NCBI RefSeq assembly: GCF_023349185.1
Contig: NZ_JAKIKY010000007.1
Coordinates: 1 to 64,000 of the forward strand
Origin: Shewanella aquimarina
GTDB taxonomy: Bacteria > Pseudomonadota > Gammaproteobacteria > Enterobacterales > Shewanellaceae
DNA: 64,000 nucleotides
Direction: 5' to 3'
The notes below the pieces were generated by a model that was not told where the DNA came from, did not search any database, and worked only from the letters and a program-made list of their open reading frames with translations. The first letter of the stretch is position 1. Each line of letters opens with the position of its first letter. Positions 22,917-33,266 of the stretch are shown one piece after another. The translations under genes were made by a program, and so were the position numbers.

Positions 22917-23495
22917 ATGAGTGGACAGATAAGTGATCAACAACTCGTTGAGCGAGTGCAACAAGGAGATAAAAACGCTTTTAACCTGCTGGTACATAAA
23001 TACCAGAGCAAAGTGATTAACCTGATTGCACGCTATGTGCGTAATCAGGCCGACGTGGCAGATGTGGCACAGGAAGCCTTTATTAAAGCTTATCGTGCGC
23101 TGCCTAACTTTAGGGGTGAGAGTGCGTTTTATACTTGGTTGTATCGCATCGCGGTTAATACCGCGAAAAATCATTTAGTGGCACAGGGTAGGCGAGCGCC
23201 TGCCAATGATGTCGATGCGGAAGAAGCCGAATATTATGACGGCAGTGATGCGCTAAAGGAGTTTGCCTCCCCAGAGCGTCTCATGTTGTCGGATGAGATT
23301 CAGAAAGTGGTCTTCGATACGCTCGATACCTTGCCGGAAGAATTGAAGATGGCTATCTCTCTGCGTGAGCTCGATGGGATGAGTTATGAAGAGATTGCCA
23401 ATGTGATGGAGTGTCCTGTGGGCACTGTGCGTTCACGTATCTTTAGGGCACGTGAAGCCATCGATAAGAAGTTACAGCCTTTGCTGGAACGATGA
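22917..23495 (+). CDS. rpoE: RNA polymerase sigma-E factor
   Basis: 192 aa, an ECF sigma factor. Region 2 reads VHKYQSKVINLIARYVRNQADVADVAQEAF and region 4 LRELDGMSYEEIANVMECPVGTVRSRIFRAREAI. The start MSGQISDQQLVERVQQGDKNAFN is nearly the same as in E. coli. It directs the envelope stress response to misfolded outer-membrane proteins. It heads the cluster rpoE-rseA-rseB-rseC and has a sigma-E-like promoter upstream. Followed by rseA after 39 bp. Confidence 0.98.
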   Translation: MSGQISDQQLVERVQQGDKNAFNLLVHKYQSKVINLIARYVRNQADVADVAQEAFIKAYRALPNFRGESAFYTWLYRIAVNTAKNHLVAQGRRAPANDVDAEEAEYYDGSDALKEFASPERLMLSDEIQKVVFDTLDTLPEELKMAISLRELDGMSYEEIANVMECPVGTVRSRIFRAREAIDKKLQPLLER

Positions 23496-23534
23496 AGCAT
23501 TTTATTCGATACACTAAATTTATATGGGTGATAA

Positions 23535-24152
23535 ATGGATAAGTTAGGTCAGGAATGGGTTTCCGCTGCCGTTGATGGTGAAGTCGACGAGCAGGAATTG
23601 GCGCAACTCGCAGCCGATACGGATTCACATGAAAAGTGGCGTGATTATCACATGATAGGTGATGCTATGCGTGGTGAGTTGCCGGCTGCGATCAATCTGG
23701 ATCTCAGTGCCAACATTGCCGCGGCGATTGAGCTTGAGCCTAGTATCCTTGTGCCTAAGCGTGTCGAAACGCCTGAGGTGACGCCTCAACAAGCCACTCA
23801 ACACAGACTTGCGAGTGTGGTGCCACTGTTTAAGCAGTTTGGCCAATATGCCATCGCGGCCAGCGTCGCCTTAGTCGCCGTGATCGGTGTACAGAATTAT
23901 AATCAAGGTGGCGTCGAAGATGCTGCCCCTATGCCAGTGCTCAATACCCGTCCGCTGATTGGCAGCGCGTCGCCGGTGAGCCTGCAGACAGGTCCTGTGC
24001 AACAGAATCAAAGTTATACCAACGAGCGTGTGATGGAGCAGCGTCATCGCATCAACACCTATATTCAAGATCATATGCTGCAGCAAAGATTGAATAACAG
24101 TGCCAATATAGACGACAATGGTGAGCTTACGCCGATCCCGGTTAATCACTAA
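23535..24152 (+). CDS. rseA: Anti-sigma-E factor RseA
   Basis: 205 aa. The N-terminal cytoplasmic part (MDKLGQEWVSAAVDGEVDEQ ... HEKWRDYHMIGDAMRGE) is the sigma-binding domain; one membrane segment lies about residues 110-125 (YAIAASVALVAVIGVQNY), and the remainder is periplasmic. It holds sigma-E at the inner membrane until cleaved by DegS and RseP. Gene order and topology agree with the family; the periplasmic part is poorly conserved, as usual. Confidence 0.94.
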   Translation: MDKLGQEWVSAAVDGEVDEQELAQLAADTDSHEKWRDYHMIGDAMRGELPAAINLDLSANIAAAIELEPSILVPKRVETPEVTPQQATQHRLASVVPLFKQFGQYAIAASVALVAVIGVQNYNQGGVEDAAPMPVLNTRPLIGSASPVSLQTGPVQQNQSYTNERVMEQRHRINTYIQDHMLQQRLNNSANIDDNGELTPIPVNH

Positions 24153-24217
24153 AAGCTATTTATACTGGTCACACTGACTATACTCTTTGTGTCGATTGGT
24201 ATTATTAAGGAGTTAGC

Positions 24218-25150
24218 TTGCGTCTTATTTGGTTGGCCTTGTTAGTCCTCGTCTTCCCTGCCAGTGCGCAGGAAGAGTTGTCCGCTAAGGCTTGGCTCGA
24301 AAATATGAGCCTCGCCTTAAAAGGACAAGAATTCAAGATGTCCCTGATCCATCTGCAAGCGGATCATATACGCCCCCTGGTTTATCTTCACGGCAAGGTC
24401 GACGACCATGAAGTCGCTTTTCTCGAGCACCTCAATGGCCCGCCGAAAAATGCCGTGCGCGTGGGCAATACCGTCACCTTTATCGAGCACGATCAGCCTG
24501 CCTACAGTGTTAGGGCCGAACGTATTCAAGGGGTATTGCCACCTGCGTTTGCCGGTTCTATCTCAGATCTCGAGTCGGGTTACCAGTTTGTCCTGGGCGG
24601 GCGCTCACGCCTTGCGGGGCGCCCCGGTCAGCTAGTGCGCATCATCCCTAACGATGATAACCGCTATAGCTATCAGGTATGGCTGGATATGGATACCTAT
24701 CTGCCGCTGCGCTACGACATGCTCAATCTTGAGAAGCAGCTGCTGGAGCAAGTGCTGGTGGTGGAGTTGATCGTCCTGGACGATGCACCGGCGATTCTAC
24801 GTGAAGCCTACAAGCAGGAGTGGCCTGAGATCATGCCTCAGCCCCAGCGAGAGCAGGCCGATAACTGGCAATTCAAATGGTTACCTCAAGGTTTTAAGAT
24901 CTTAGTCAAGGATAATCACAGACTTATCGGCAGTCACGAGGCGGTCGAGTATATCGCCCTGAGCGATGGTCTGGTGAATATCTCAGTATATGTGGCCAGA
25001 GCCGGCGAGACGGCGCTGCCCGACGAGCTGATGACCCGCAACGGACTCTCTTTGGCGACCGAGCGGGTGGGCAATGCCGAGGTGGTTGCCGTGGGCAAGG
25101 TGCCGGCGGAGACCCTGAGCCGTATCGCCAAGAGCATCACCATAGAGTAA
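24218..25150 (+). CDS. rseB: Periplasmic sigma-E regulator RseB
   Basis: 310 aa from a TTG start with AAGGAG 5 nt upstream. A signal peptide (LIWLALLVLVFPASAQ) is followed by the MucB/RseB N-terminal domain resembling lipoprotein carriers and a C-terminal domain that binds RseA. RseB protects RseA from proteolysis and senses mislocalised lipopolysaccharide or lipoproteins. The unusual start is set by the strong ribosome site and by the signal peptide beginning right there. Confidence 0.93.
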   Translation: MRLIWLALLVLVFPASAQEELSAKAWLENMSLALKGQEFKMSLIHLQADHIRPLVYLHGKVDDHEVAFLEHLNGPPKNAVRVGNTVTFIEHDQPAYSVRAERIQGVLPPAFAGSISDLESGYQFVLGGRSRLAGRPGQLVRIIPNDDNRYSYQVWLDMDTYLPLRYDMLNLEKQLLEQVLVVELIVLDDAPAILREAYKQEWPEIMPQPQREQADNWQFKWLPQGFKILVKDNHRLIGSHEAVEYIALSDGLVNISVYVARAGETALPDELMTRNGLSLATERVGNAEVVAVGKVPAETLSRIAKSITIE

Positions 25151-25157
25151 TCAGGCT

Positions 25158-25634
25158 ATGATGGAAGAAACAGCCACAGTGATCAGGTGCCCAGGAGATG
25201 GCTGGGTCACGGTCGAAGTCAAAGTGAAAAATGCCTGTAATCATTGCGACAACAATGACACCTGTGGCACCTCGGCCGTCTCTAAGGCCTTCTCACCTAA
25301 GGTGCAGCGATTCTCGCTGCCCAGCGACGAACAGTATGAGCCGGGTGAACTGTTAAAGCTTGGCCTGCCCGAGAGCGTGATCTTAAAGGCGGCCGCCATC
25401 GTCTACCTCATGCCGCTGGCGGGGCTGTTTATCGGCGCCGCACTGGGACATTTCCTTGCCGACTTGTCGGGGCTTTCGAGCAGCGATCTGCTGGCTATCG
25501 CCCTAGGCGCCGGTGGGGCAGTGAGCGCCTGGTGGCTGGGACGGAGATGGGCTAAAGCCCTGGAGACTAACAGTCAGCCTGTCATTCTGTCACGCCTTGG
25601 CCGGGCCATAGACGGCATTTCCCCCGCCAGCTAG
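25158..25634 (+). CDS. rseC: RseC-family membrane protein
   Basis: 158 aa. The N-terminal cysteine motif CNHCDNNDTC (about residues 29-38) and two membrane segments (about 75-100 and 105-125) mark RseC/MucC. It is a minor positive modulator of sigma-E and is linked to the reduction of SoxR in E. coli. Two ATG codons lie in tandem; either may be the start. It follows rseB by seven bases. Confidence 0.92.
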   Translation: MMEETATVIRCPGDGWVTVEVKVKNACNHCDNNDTCGTSAVSKAFSPKVQRFSLPSDEQYEPGELLKLGLPESVILKAAAIVYLMPLAGLFIGAALGHFLADLSGLSSSDLLAIALGAGGAVSAWWLGRRWAKALETNSQPVILSRLGRAIDGISPAS

Positions 25635-25742
25635 CCTATTATTTTCCTTGTCCGATGGATTCCAATTGGTATTCATTTTGCGATCGGGTACAATTCGGCA
25701 CTTTTAGATGAATTTCAATTTCGAGTTTAGTCATTTCGCACA

Positions 25743-27533
25743 ATGAAGCATATTAGAAACTTTTCGATTATTGCCCATATCGACCATGGCAAATCAACCC
25801 TTTCTGACCGTCTTATTCAAGAGTGCGGCGGCCTGTCTGATCGTGAGATGGCGGCGCAGGTATTGGACTCAATGGATCTCGAGCGTGAGCGCGGCATTAC
25901 CATTAAAGCCCAGAGTGTGACTCTCGATTACAAAGCCAAAGATGGTGAAACTTACCAGCTGAACTTCATCGATACCCCTGGTCACGTAGATTTCTCCTAT
26001 GAGGTGTCACGTTCACTGGCGGCCTGTGAAGGCGCGCTCTTGGTGGTCGATGCCGGTCAAGGCGTTGAGGCGCAGACCCTGGCAAACTGTTATACCGCCC
26101 TGGATATGGATCTGGACGTGGTTCCTGTACTGAACAAGATTGACCTTCCCCAGGCTGATCCTGAGCGTGTTGCCGACGAGATCGAGGATATCGTAGGTAT
26201 CGAGGCCGCCGATGCGGTGCGCTGCTCGGCCAAGACGGGTCTTGGTATCGGCGACGTGCTGGAAACTATCGTGGCGCAAATTCCGCCGCCAGAGGGCGAT
26301 CCGGATGCGCCGCTGCAGGCGCTGATCATCGACTCCTGGTTCGACAGTTACCTGGGGGTTGTTTCCTTGGTGCGTATCAAGAATGGTGTGCTCAAGAAGG
26401 GTGACAAGTTCAAGGTGATGTCGACGGGTCAGACCCATAACGCCGATCGCGTCGGTATCTTTACCCCTAAGCAGACAGATACTGCCGAGCTGAAGACTGG
26501 CGAAGTAGGTTTCGTGATCGCCGGTATCAAGGAGATCCACGGCGCGCCTGTGGGCGATACCCTGACCCTGGCCAAGAATGGCGCCGAGAAGCCGCTACCC
26601 GGCTTTAAGAAGGTGAAGCCTCAGGTTTATGCCGGTGTATTCCCTATCTCGACCGACGACTACGAGAACTTCCGTGATGCGCTTAACAAGCTGAGCCTGA
26701 ACGATGCGTCGCTCTTCTTCGAGCCTGAAACCTCATCTGCCCTGGGCTTTGGTTTCCGCATCGGTTACCTAGGTCTGCTGCATATGGAGATCATTCAGGA
26801 GCGTCTCGAGCGCGAATATAACCTGGATCTGATCACCACTGCGCCGACGGTAGTCTATGAGGTAGTGACCACTAAGGGCGAGACCATCTACGTCGATAAC
26901 CCATCGGATCTTCCGCCGATGAACAACATCGAAGAGATGCGCGAGCCTATCGTTGAGACCAATATCCTGGTGCCTAAAGAGTACCTGGGTAACGTGATCA
27001 CCCTGTGTGTCGAGAAGCGTGGCGTACAGACCAACATGGTTTACCACGGCAATCAGGTGGCGATCACCTATGATATGCCGATGGCCGAGGTGGTGATGGA
27101 CTTCTTCGACCGTTTGAAGTCGACCAGCCGTGGTTATGCCTCGCTCGAATATAACTTCAAGCGTTTCGAGCCGGCGGACATGGTGCGTCTGGACGTGTTG
27201 ATCAACGGCGACCGCGTCGATGCCCTGGCGATGATCCTTCACAAGGCAAACGTGCGTTATCAAGGCCTGGCCTTGGTGAACAAGATGAAGGAACTGATCC
27301 CAAGACAGATGTTCGATATCGCGATTCAGGCGGCCGTCGGCAGCCAGATCATCGCGCGTTCATCGGTCAAAGCCCTGCGTAAAGACGTGACCGCTAAGTG
27401 TTATGGCGGCGACGTCTCTCGTAAGAAGAAGCTGCTGCAGAAGCAGAAAGAGGGTAAGAAGCGCATGAAGCAGGTGGGTAACGTCGAAGTACCGCAAGAG
27501 GCCTTCCTCGCCGTGTTGAAGATCAATGAGTAA
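25743..27533 (+). CDS. lepA: Translation elongation factor 4
   Basis: 596 aa, standard LepA length. GTPase motifs are complete: [10 protein letters not shown] (G1), GITIKAQ (G2), DTPGHVD (G3), NKIDLP (G4) and CSAKTG (G5). The LepA-specific C-terminal domain ends with the basic stretch [19 protein letters not shown]. It acts on ribosomes during initiation or elongation. Lies upstream of lepB as in E. coli, with a terminator-like hairpin between them. Confidence 0.98.
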   Translation: MKHIRNFSIIAHIDHGKSTLSDRLIQECGGLSDREMAAQVLDSMDLERERGITIKAQSVTLDYKAKDGETYQLNFIDTPGHVDFSYEVSRSLAACEGALLVVDAGQGVEAQTLANCYTALDMDLDVVPVLNKIDLPQADPERVADEIEDIVGIEAADAVRCSAKTGLGIGDVLETIVAQIPPPEGDPDAPLQALIIDSWFDSYLGVVSLVRIKNGVLKKGDKFKVMSTGQTHNADRVGIFTPKQTDTAELKTGEVGFVIAGIKEIHGAPVGDTLTLAKNGAEKPLPGFKKVKPQVYAGVFPISTDDYENFRDALNKLSLNDASLFFEPETSSALGFGFRIGYLGLLHMEIIQERLEREYNLDLITTAPTVVYEVVTTKGETIYVDNPSDLPPMNNIEEMREPIVETNILVPKEYLGNVITLCVEKRGVQTNMVYHGNQVAITYDMPMAEVVMDFFDRLKSTSRGYASLEYNFKRFEPADMVRLDVLINGDRVDALAMILHKANVRYQGLALVNKMKELIPRQMFDIAIQAAVGSQIIARSSVKALRKDVTAKCYGGDVSRKKKLLQKQKEGKKRMKQVGNVEVPQEAFLAVLKINE

Positions 27534-27573
27534 TCACTTTTTAGTTAAGAATTGTTAATAGTGATTGATAATG

Positions 27574-27600
27574 AGCGCCGCGGTTTGCGGCGCTTTGTTT
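27574..27600 (+). terminator. Terminator between lepA and lepB
   Basis: Perfect 8-bp stem AGCGCCGC / GCGGCGCT (27574-27581, 27587-27594), 5-nt loop, then TTTGTTTG. The T-run is interrupted, so read-through into lepB is likely. Confidence 0.55.
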
Positions 27601-27686
27601 GTTACAGTATAAATGGGCTAATGGCCTGCCAGCCAGGCGATGAACACCTTATTTTACTGGAGCATTTTTCAGGAGTTAGTTAGCGT

Positions 27687-28604
27687 ATGGCAGCTTATTT
27701 TTCCCTTATCCTGGTCTTGGTGACCCTAGGCAGCGGCCTGATCTGGATGTTCGATGCCTTAGTCTTAGCGCCTAAGCGTCAGCAGAAGCTGGCCCTGGCA
27801 CAGGCGGCCAACCAGGAGATTAGCGAAGAGAGCGCCGAAAAAATCGTGCGTGAGTCGACGATTGTGGAGACCTCGCGTTCTATTTTTCCGGTCATCGCTT
27901 TCGTGTTGATCCTCCGCTCTTTTATTTACGAGCCTTTCCAGATCCCTTCGGGCTCTATGATGCCAACCCTGTTGGTGGGCGACTTCATCCTGGTGGAGAA
28001 GTTTAGCTATGGGCTGAAAGACCCCGTGTGGCGTAGCGAGCTTATCGAGACGGGTAAGCCGCAGCGTGGTGACGTGGCGGTATTTAAATACCCAGAAAAC
28101 CCCCAGATCGACTACATCAAGCGTGTCATCGGCCTGCCGGGCGATCGCATCGTCTATCGCAACAAGGATCTCTATATTCAGAAAGCCTGTCCCGAGGGGC
28201 AGAGCGAGTGTCCTAAGCTCGAGAAGATAGCACGCGTCGGTGTGAACCAAGGTGAATTTACCCAGGATAATATCCCGCTGCTGCGTTACAAGGAGCAGCT
28301 GGGCGAGGTGACTCACGACATCCTGATCAACCCAGGGCGCGGCGAGCCGACCTCCTATTATTTCCGTGAAGGCAATCTGGCGGTGGGCGAGTTTATCGTG
28401 CCCGAGGGCCAGTATTTCATGATGGGCGACAATCGCGACAACAGCACCGACTCACGCTTCTGGGGCTTCGTGCCCGAGGCCAACCTGGTGGGTAAGGCCG
28501 TGGCGATCTGGATTAGTTTTGAATTTGAGCGCAAGCCGTCGGACTTTTTACCCACTTGGGTGCCGACCGGCGTACGCTTTAACCGTGTAGGCGGAATAGT
28601 GTAG
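27687..28604 (+). CDS. lepB: Signal peptidase I
   Basis: 305 aa. Two N-terminal membrane segments precede the periplasmic catalytic domain. The nucleophile Ser is in QIPSGSMMPTLLVGD (about residue 91) and the general-base Lys in DYIKRVIGLPGD (about 147); GDNRDNSTDSRFWGFVP is box E. It cleaves signal peptides of exported proteins at the inner membrane. rnc starts immediately after the stop codon. Confidence 0.97.
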   Translation: MAAYFSLILVLVTLGSGLIWMFDALVLAPKRQQKLALAQAANQEISEESAEKIVRESTIVETSRSIFPVIAFVLILRSFIYEPFQIPSGSMMPTLLVGDFILVEKFSYGLKDPVWRSELIETGKPQRGDVAVFKYPENPQIDYIKRVIGLPGDRIVYRNKDLYIQKACPEGQSECPKLEKIARVGVNQGEFTQDNIPLLRYKEQLGEVTHDILINPGRGEPTSYYFREGNLAVGEFIVPEGQYFMMGDNRDNSTDSRFWGFVPEANLVGKAVAIWISFEFERKPSDFLPTWVPTGVRFNRVGGIV

Positions 28605-29282
28605 ATGGAACCCATTAAGAATCTACCGCGTTTGGGTAGAATATTAGGCTATCAATTTCAGCAGATTGAGCTGCTAGAGCAGGCGTTAACGCACCGTAGT
28701 GCGGCCAGCAAACATAACGAGAGACTGGAGTTCTTAGGCGACTCGATCCTCTCAATCGTCATCTCAGACGCCTTGTATCATCAGTTTCCCAAGGCAACCG
28801 AGGGCGATCTGAGTCGGATGCGCGCGACGCTCGTATGCGGCAAGATGCTGGCGGAGGTCGCCAAAGAGTTCAAGCTCGGCGATTACCTCAAGTTGGGTCC
28901 TGGTGAGCTCAAGAGTGGTGGGTTTCGCCGCGAGTCTATTCTGGCCGATGCTATGGAGGCGATTATCGGTGCCATCTATCTGGATGCCGATATCGAGACT
29001 TGCCGTGCTTTAGTACTAAACTGGTATAAGAGCCGCCTTGCGGTGATCGAGCCGGTGAATCAGAAAGATCCCAAGACCCTGCTGCAGGAGCACCTGCAGG
29101 GATTTAAACAGCCGCTCCCTGTCTATACCGTGGTGAACATCAGTGGTGAGGCCCATGCGCAAACCTTCACGGTAGAGTGCAAGGTGGAGCAGCTAAAAGA
29201 GGCCGTTGTCGGCGTGGCGAATTCCCGCAGAAAGGCGGAGCAGATTGCCGCAGCAGAAGTGTTGGAGCGTATTAAGAAATGA
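28605..29282 (+). CDS. rnc: Ribonuclease III
   Basis: 225 aa. The catalytic signature [13 protein letters not shown] is at about residues 38-50, and the second acidic cluster is [18 protein letters not shown]-terminal double-stranded RNA-binding domain follows (about 152-222). It processes rRNA precursors and double-stranded RNA. Its TGA stop overlaps the era start (ATGA), and it directly abuts lepB. Confidence 0.98.
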   Translation: MEPIKNLPRLGRILGYQFQQIELLEQALTHRSAASKHNERLEFLGDSILSIVISDALYHQFPKATEGDLSRMRATLVCGKMLAEVAKEFKLGDYLKLGPGELKSGGFRRESILADAMEAIIGAIYLDADIETCRALVLNWYKSRLAVIEPVNQKDPKTLLQEHLQGFKQPLPVYTVVNISGEAHAQTFTVECKVEQLKEAVVGVANSRRKAEQIAAAEVLERIKK

Positions 29283-30274
29283 GTAATAAACCCGAGCAGC
29301 CAGAAGGTGCACAAGAGCCGAGTCTAGACGAGCTGCTGGCGCGGATGAACAGTGGTCGCAGTGGTAGCCAGTACGAGGTGACCTACTGCGGCATGGTGGC
29401 AATTGTCGGTCGCCCTAACGTGGGAAAGTCCACCCTGCTCAACAAGCTACTAGGTCAGAAGATCTCTATCACCTCCAAGAAGCCGCAGACCACGCGTCAC
29501 CGCATCATGGGCATTCACACTGAGGGTCCTCGTCAGGTGGTGTTTATCGACACCCCGGGTCTGCATATCGAAGAGAAGCGCGCTATCAACCGTCTGATGA
29601 ATCGTGCGGCCTCTAGTTCGCTGGCCGAGGTGAGCCTGGTGGTGTTTGTCGTCGATGGTCTCAACTGGACCGCCGACGATGAGATGGTGCTGAAGAAGCT
29701 CCATAGCCGCGACGATGGCCGCAAGACGATTCTGGCGATCAACAAGGTAGATAATATCAAGGACAAAGAGGCGCTATTCCCGCATCTGCAGGAGTTGTCG
29801 GCCAAGTTTGAATTTGATGAGATATTGCCGATCTCGGCAACCCATGGCACCAATGTGCAGCGCATCATGGAGCTGGCGCTGGAGTCTGTGCCTGAGTCGC
29901 CGCACTACTTTCCGGAGGATTATGTCACCGACCGTTCTCAGAAGTTTATGGCCTCTGAGATAGTGCGCGAGAAGCTGATGCGTTTCCTCGGCGACGAGCT
30001 ACCCTACGATGCCACGGTAGAGATAGAGCAGTTTAAGATGATGGAAAACGGCGTCTATCAGATTAATGCCTTAATCTTGGTGGAGCGCGAGACGCAAAAG
30101 CGTATGGTTATTGGCAACAAGGGCGAGCGTATTCGCACTATTGCCACCCAGGCCCGCCAAGATATGGAGGTCCTGTTCGATAACAAGGTCTTCCTCGAGG
30201 TCTGGGTTAAAGTCAAGTCTGGCTGGGCCGATGATGAGCGCGCCCTGCGTTCATTAGGCTATGGCGAGAGTTAA
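29279..30274 (+). CDS. era: GTPase Era
   Basis: 331 aa, about 30 residues longer than E. coli Era because of an N-terminal extension ([20 protein letters not shown] ...) before the GTPase core. The G1 motif is [12 protein letters not shown] (about residue 43), G3 DTPGL, G4 NKVD. The C-terminal KH domain contains [21 protein letters not shown]. It helps assemble the 30S subunit by binding the 3' end of 16S rRNA. Shorter starts inside the extension cannot be excluded. Confidence 0.96.
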   Translation: MSNKPEQPEGAQEPSLDELLARMNSGRSGSQYEVTYCGMVAIVGRPNVGKSTLLNKLLGQKISITSKKPQTTRHRIMGIHTEGPRQVVFIDTPGLHIEEKRAINRLMNRAASSSLAEVSLVVFVVDGLNWTADDEMVLKKLHSRDDGRKTILAINKVDNIKDKEALFPHLQELSAKFEFDEILPISATHGTNVQRIMELALESVPESPHYFPEDYVTDRSQKFMASEIVREKLMRFLGDELPYDATVEIEQFKMMENGVYQINALILVERETQKRMVIGNKGERIRTIATQARQDMEVLFDNKVFLEVWVKVKSGWADDERALRSLGYGES

Positions 30275-30293
30275 GCCAGCAAGAATAAAGGTA

Positions 30294-30337
30294 AGCCGAG
30301 GTAGTCACGCTAACGTTGTGGTTGTCTCGGCTTTTTT
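30294..30337 (+). terminator. Terminator after era
   Basis: AGCCGAG (30294-30300) pairs with CTCGGCT (30326-30332) and is followed by six T. The 25-nt loop can pair partly within itself. Confidence 0.65.
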
Positions 30338-30379
30338 GTCAGCATTGTTTTTGGTAAACAGGGATTAAGGAAGCGGGCA

Positions 30380-31075
30380 ATGCACAGGGGATATGTACTG
30401 CACACCCGTCCCTATCGGGAGTCGAGCGTGCTGGTCAATCTGTTGGTGGACGGCCTGGGCAGGGTCGATGCCGTCGCGCGCCTGGGCAGTGGCAAAACTT
30501 CTATCAAGAGCATATTGCAACCCTTTCAGCCGCTGCTGTTTCAGTTGTCGGGCCGAAGCAGCCTAAAGAGCCTGTATCAGGTAGAGGCGGCAAGCCCTGC
30601 GGTCCCCCTCTGCGGCAGCGACAGTTTTGCCGGACTCTATCTCAACGAACTGTTAGTGCGCTGCCTCTCGGTCGAGCATGGTGCTGAGCAGTTCTTTTTT
30701 ACCTATCACAAGACCCTGATGGCCATGGCAGCGGCCTTTAGCGAGGCGCAGCTCAGGCAGTTTGAGCTGGCACTGCTCAAGGAGCTTGGTGTGATGCCCT
30801 CGTTGAATCTCGATATTGATGGCAGTCCTATCGAAGACGACTTCTACTATCGCCTCTTATCGGAAGAGGGCTTTAGCACGGCCCTTGGGCCCAAGCCTAA
30901 CCATTTTAGCGGCGAGATGCTGCGGGCCTTAGAGGAAGATAAGCTGGATGAGGCCGACTTTAAACAGGCTAAGTTGCTGATGAGGCAGCTGCTGTCCCCC
31001 TTGCTGGGTGACAAGCCGCTCAAGTCGCGGGCGTTGTTTTTAAAGGGCAACAGGCCATCTAGTTACAGCAAGTAA
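30380..31075 (+). CDS. recO: DNA repair protein RecO
   Basis: 231 aa. The N-terminal OB fold is seen in GYVLHTRPYRESSVLVNLLVDGLGRV, and the helical C-terminal part in AGLYLNELLVRCL and FELALLKELG. RecO loads RecA with RecR on SSB-coated DNA. Zinc-binding cysteines found in some RecO proteins are not evident. Position after era agrees with E. coli. Confidence 0.93.
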   Translation: MHRGYVLHTRPYRESSVLVNLLVDGLGRVDAVARLGSGKTSIKSILQPFQPLLFQLSGRSSLKSLYQVEAASPAVPLCGSDSFAGLYLNELLVRCLSVEHGAEQFFFTYHKTLMAMAAAFSEAQLRQFELALLKELGVMPSLNLDIDGSPIEDDFYYRLLSEEGFSTALGPKPNHFSGEMLRALEEDKLDEADFKQAKLLMRQLLSPLLGDKPLKSRALFLKGNRPSSYSK

Positions 31076-31202
31076 CACCACAGACTCGATTGAGGCGGGC
31101 AGTTGAGCATATTCATCGGGTGTTTTCCTTGTGGCCTTCCCTTAACCTTGAGTAAAATAGACGAAAATTCCAATCGCGACACTCTACACTTAAGGACTTT
31201 CC

Positions 31203-31940
31203 ATGAGCCGTATTCATCTAGGCGTTAATATCGATCACATTGCCACCTTACGTCAGGCCCGTGGGACCAGCTACCCGGATCCTGTGCACGCCGCGGCGGT
31301 CGCCGAGCATGCCGGCGCCGAAGGCATTACCGTGCACCTGCGTGAAGATAGACGCCACATCTGCGACAGAGACATCTATCTGCTGGCCAAGACCATTAAG
31401 ACGCGCATGAACTTCGAGATGGCGGTGACAGATGAGATGCTGGATATCGCCTGTGAGGTGAAGCCTGCCTATGTCTGCCTGGTACCGGAGAAGCGCGAAG
31501 AGCTGACCACAGAAGGTGGCTTGGATGTGGCGGGGCAGCAGGAGAAGATTCGCGCCGCGGTCGAGCGTTTAACTGCGCTAGGTATCAAGGTGTCGCTGTT
31601 TATCGATGCCGATCAGACGCAGATCGACGCCACCGTTGCCGTGGGTGCACCTGTTATCGAGTTGCACACAGGCTGTTACGCCGACGCGGAGACAGACGCC
31701 GAACAGGCCAAGGAGCTGACACGTATCACCGAGATGGCAACCTATGCCCACGGTAAGGGGCTGGTGGTCAATGCGGGCCATGGTCTTCACTATCACAATG
31801 TGAAGCCCATCGCGGCGATTCCTGAGCTGTATGAGCTCAATATCGGTCATGCCATCATTGCCCGCGCCGCGATTGACGGTCTAGATAAGGCGGTGCGCGA
31901 CATGAAGCAGCTGATGATCGAAGGTCGCAGCGGTCAGTAG
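31203..31940 (+). CDS. pdxJ: Pyridoxine 5'-phosphate synthase
   Basis: 245 aa. Condenses 1-deoxyxylulose 5-phosphate with aminoacetone phosphate in vitamin B6 synthesis. Family blocks include [21 protein letters not shown] at the N-terminus, the catalytic [23 protein letters not shown] and [14 protein letters not shown]. Precedes acpS, as in E. coli. Confidence 0.97.
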   Translation: MSRIHLGVNIDHIATLRQARGTSYPDPVHAAAVAEHAGAEGITVHLREDRRHICDRDIYLLAKTIKTRMNFEMAVTDEMLDIACEVKPAYVCLVPEKREELTTEGGLDVAGQQEKIRAAVERLTALGIKVSLFIDADQTQIDATVAVGAPVIELHTGCYADAETDAEQAKELTRITEMATYAHGKGLVVNAGHGLHYHNVKPIAAIPELYELNIGHAIIARAAIDGLDKAVRDMKQLMIEGRSGQ

Positions 31941-31992
31941 TCGTCAGATTGTTAGAATTAACCTTCATGTTGTGGCTGGTAGGGAAGGGCAT

Positions 31993-32394
31993 ATGATTGT
32001 TGGCTTAGGGACAGATATTGTCGAGATCGCGCGCATCGCCAACAAGGTGCCAGAGGCCGGTGATGAGGCGGCATTGGCTAAGTGTCCGCTGGCTAAGCGT
32101 GTCCTGACCCAGGATGAGATGGCGATATTTCTCGCTTCCTCTCAGCCCGGTCGCTATTTGGCAAAGCGGTTTGCCGCCAAAGAGGCGGCAGCTAAGGCGC
32201 TGGGCACGGGAATTGGCCGCGGCGTCTCCTTTCAGCACATCGAGGTAAGCAACGATGCCAATGGTGCGCCGCTTATCAGCTTTCGCGATGGTGCGGCTGA
32301 GCGATTAGCCCTGCTCGGGGCAAGCCGCGCCCACATCTCTATCGCCGACGAGAAGCACTATGCGACGGCCACGGTTATTATAGAAACTGTCTAA
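31993..32394 (+). CDS. acpS: Holo-[acyl carrier protein] synthase
   Basis: 133 aa from the ATG at 31993, which gives the usual MIVGLGTDIVEIARI; the longer frame from 31972 adds seven unlikely residues. Motifs GTDIVEI and KRFAAKEAAAKALGTG bind CoA and Mg2+. It transfers phosphopantetheine from CoA to apo-ACP. Forms a pair with pdxJ. Confidence 0.96.
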   Translation: MIVGLGTDIVEIARIANKVPEAGDEAALAKCPLAKRVLTQDEMAIFLASSQPGRYLAKRFAAKEAAAKALGTGIGRGVSFQHIEVSNDANGAPLISFRDGAAERLALLGASRAHISIADEKHYATATVIIETV

Positions 32395-32658
32395 TTGATG
32401 TTGAGCGCATCGCCGTTTAACTCCCCGTCTGTGTTTCCCATTGTGATTGAGTCTCGCCAGAGCCTGCCGTTTTAAGGTTCTAGGCGAGTCTCCTTGTCAT
32501 CGATTTCTCTCCGGTTTTGCGCTGGCAAGTGTTAATAAAATGTTTTAGGTTAGGCTAACTGAGACGAACGTCGCATTTAACCTGCCGGCCAATCATAGCG
32601 GTTAGCGCAATCGGGCTGGCTTTCGTCTCGCAATATAAAAAGACGATGGAGCCGAGTC

Positions 32659-33201
32659 ATGAAATCTGCGATCGAGCAGCTATCCACCTATAAGAGTGTT
32701 CACCTCAACCCCACCAACATAAAGACGCACTTTGTCGGTATCCCGCTGATCATCTGGTCGGCCTTCGTGATGTTAAACACCATCCCCTTTAGCCTGTATA
32801 GCTTCGGCTCCACAGGGTTTGAACTCAATGTGGCCGTGCTGTTTGCCTGCGGCGTCCTACTCTATTACTTTGCGCTGCATGCCAAACTGGCGCTGGGGCT
32901 GGTGCTATTTATCCTGCCCGTGCTCTACACCTCTTTTTTTGTATCTCGAATGGAGCAGGCCTGGCCTATCGCCATCAGTGTCTTCGTCATTGGTTGGGTT
33001 TTTCAGCTGATTGGCCACAAGTATGAGAAGGCTAAGCCGGCCTTTATCGACGATCTCAACCAGCTGTTGATCGGCCCCTTCTTCCTGATGGCCGAGCTTT
33101 ACTTCATGCTTGGATTAGAGCGCGACTTAGACGAGGCGATCACCCCATTGGCAAGAGATAAGCGCCGCGCCCTGACCCACGCCAGTAAGCATGACAATTA
33201 A
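32659..33201 (+). CDS. DUF962 / Mpo1-like membrane protein
   Basis: 180 aa with about four membrane segments. The start YKSVHLNPTNIKTHFVGIPLI carries the His-x3-Asn ... His-x2-Gly-x-Pro pattern of the DUF962 (YGL010w) family. The yeast member Mpo1 is an Fe-dependent dioxygenase that alpha-oxidises 2-hydroxy fatty acids; the bacterial role is not known to me. A second His-containing segment, LIGHKYEKAKPAFIDDL, is also typical. It stands alone between acpS and a convergent transporter gene and ends at a two-way terminator. Confidence 0.8.
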   Translation: MKSAIEQLSTYKSVHLNPTNIKTHFVGIPLIIWSAFVMLNTIPFSLYSFGSTGFELNVAVLFACGVLLYYFALHAKLALGLVLFILPVLYTSFFVSRMEQAWPIAISVFVIGWVFQLIGHKYEKAKPAFIDDLNQLLIGPFFLMAELYFMLGLERDLDEAITPLARDKRRALTHASKHDN

Positions 33202-33224
33202 AAATTTGGTCGCTATGGGATAAC

Positions 33225-33251
33225 AAAAAGGCGCCTTAGAGCGCCTTTTTT
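33225..33251. terminator. Two-way terminator between DUF962 gene and corB-like gene
   Basis: AAAAAGGCGC ... GCGCCTTTTTT: GGCGC (33230-33234) pairs with GCGCC (33241-33245) with A- and T-runs on either side, able to stop transcription from both directions. Confidence 0.85.
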
Positions 33252-33266
33252 GAGCCATGGTGATGA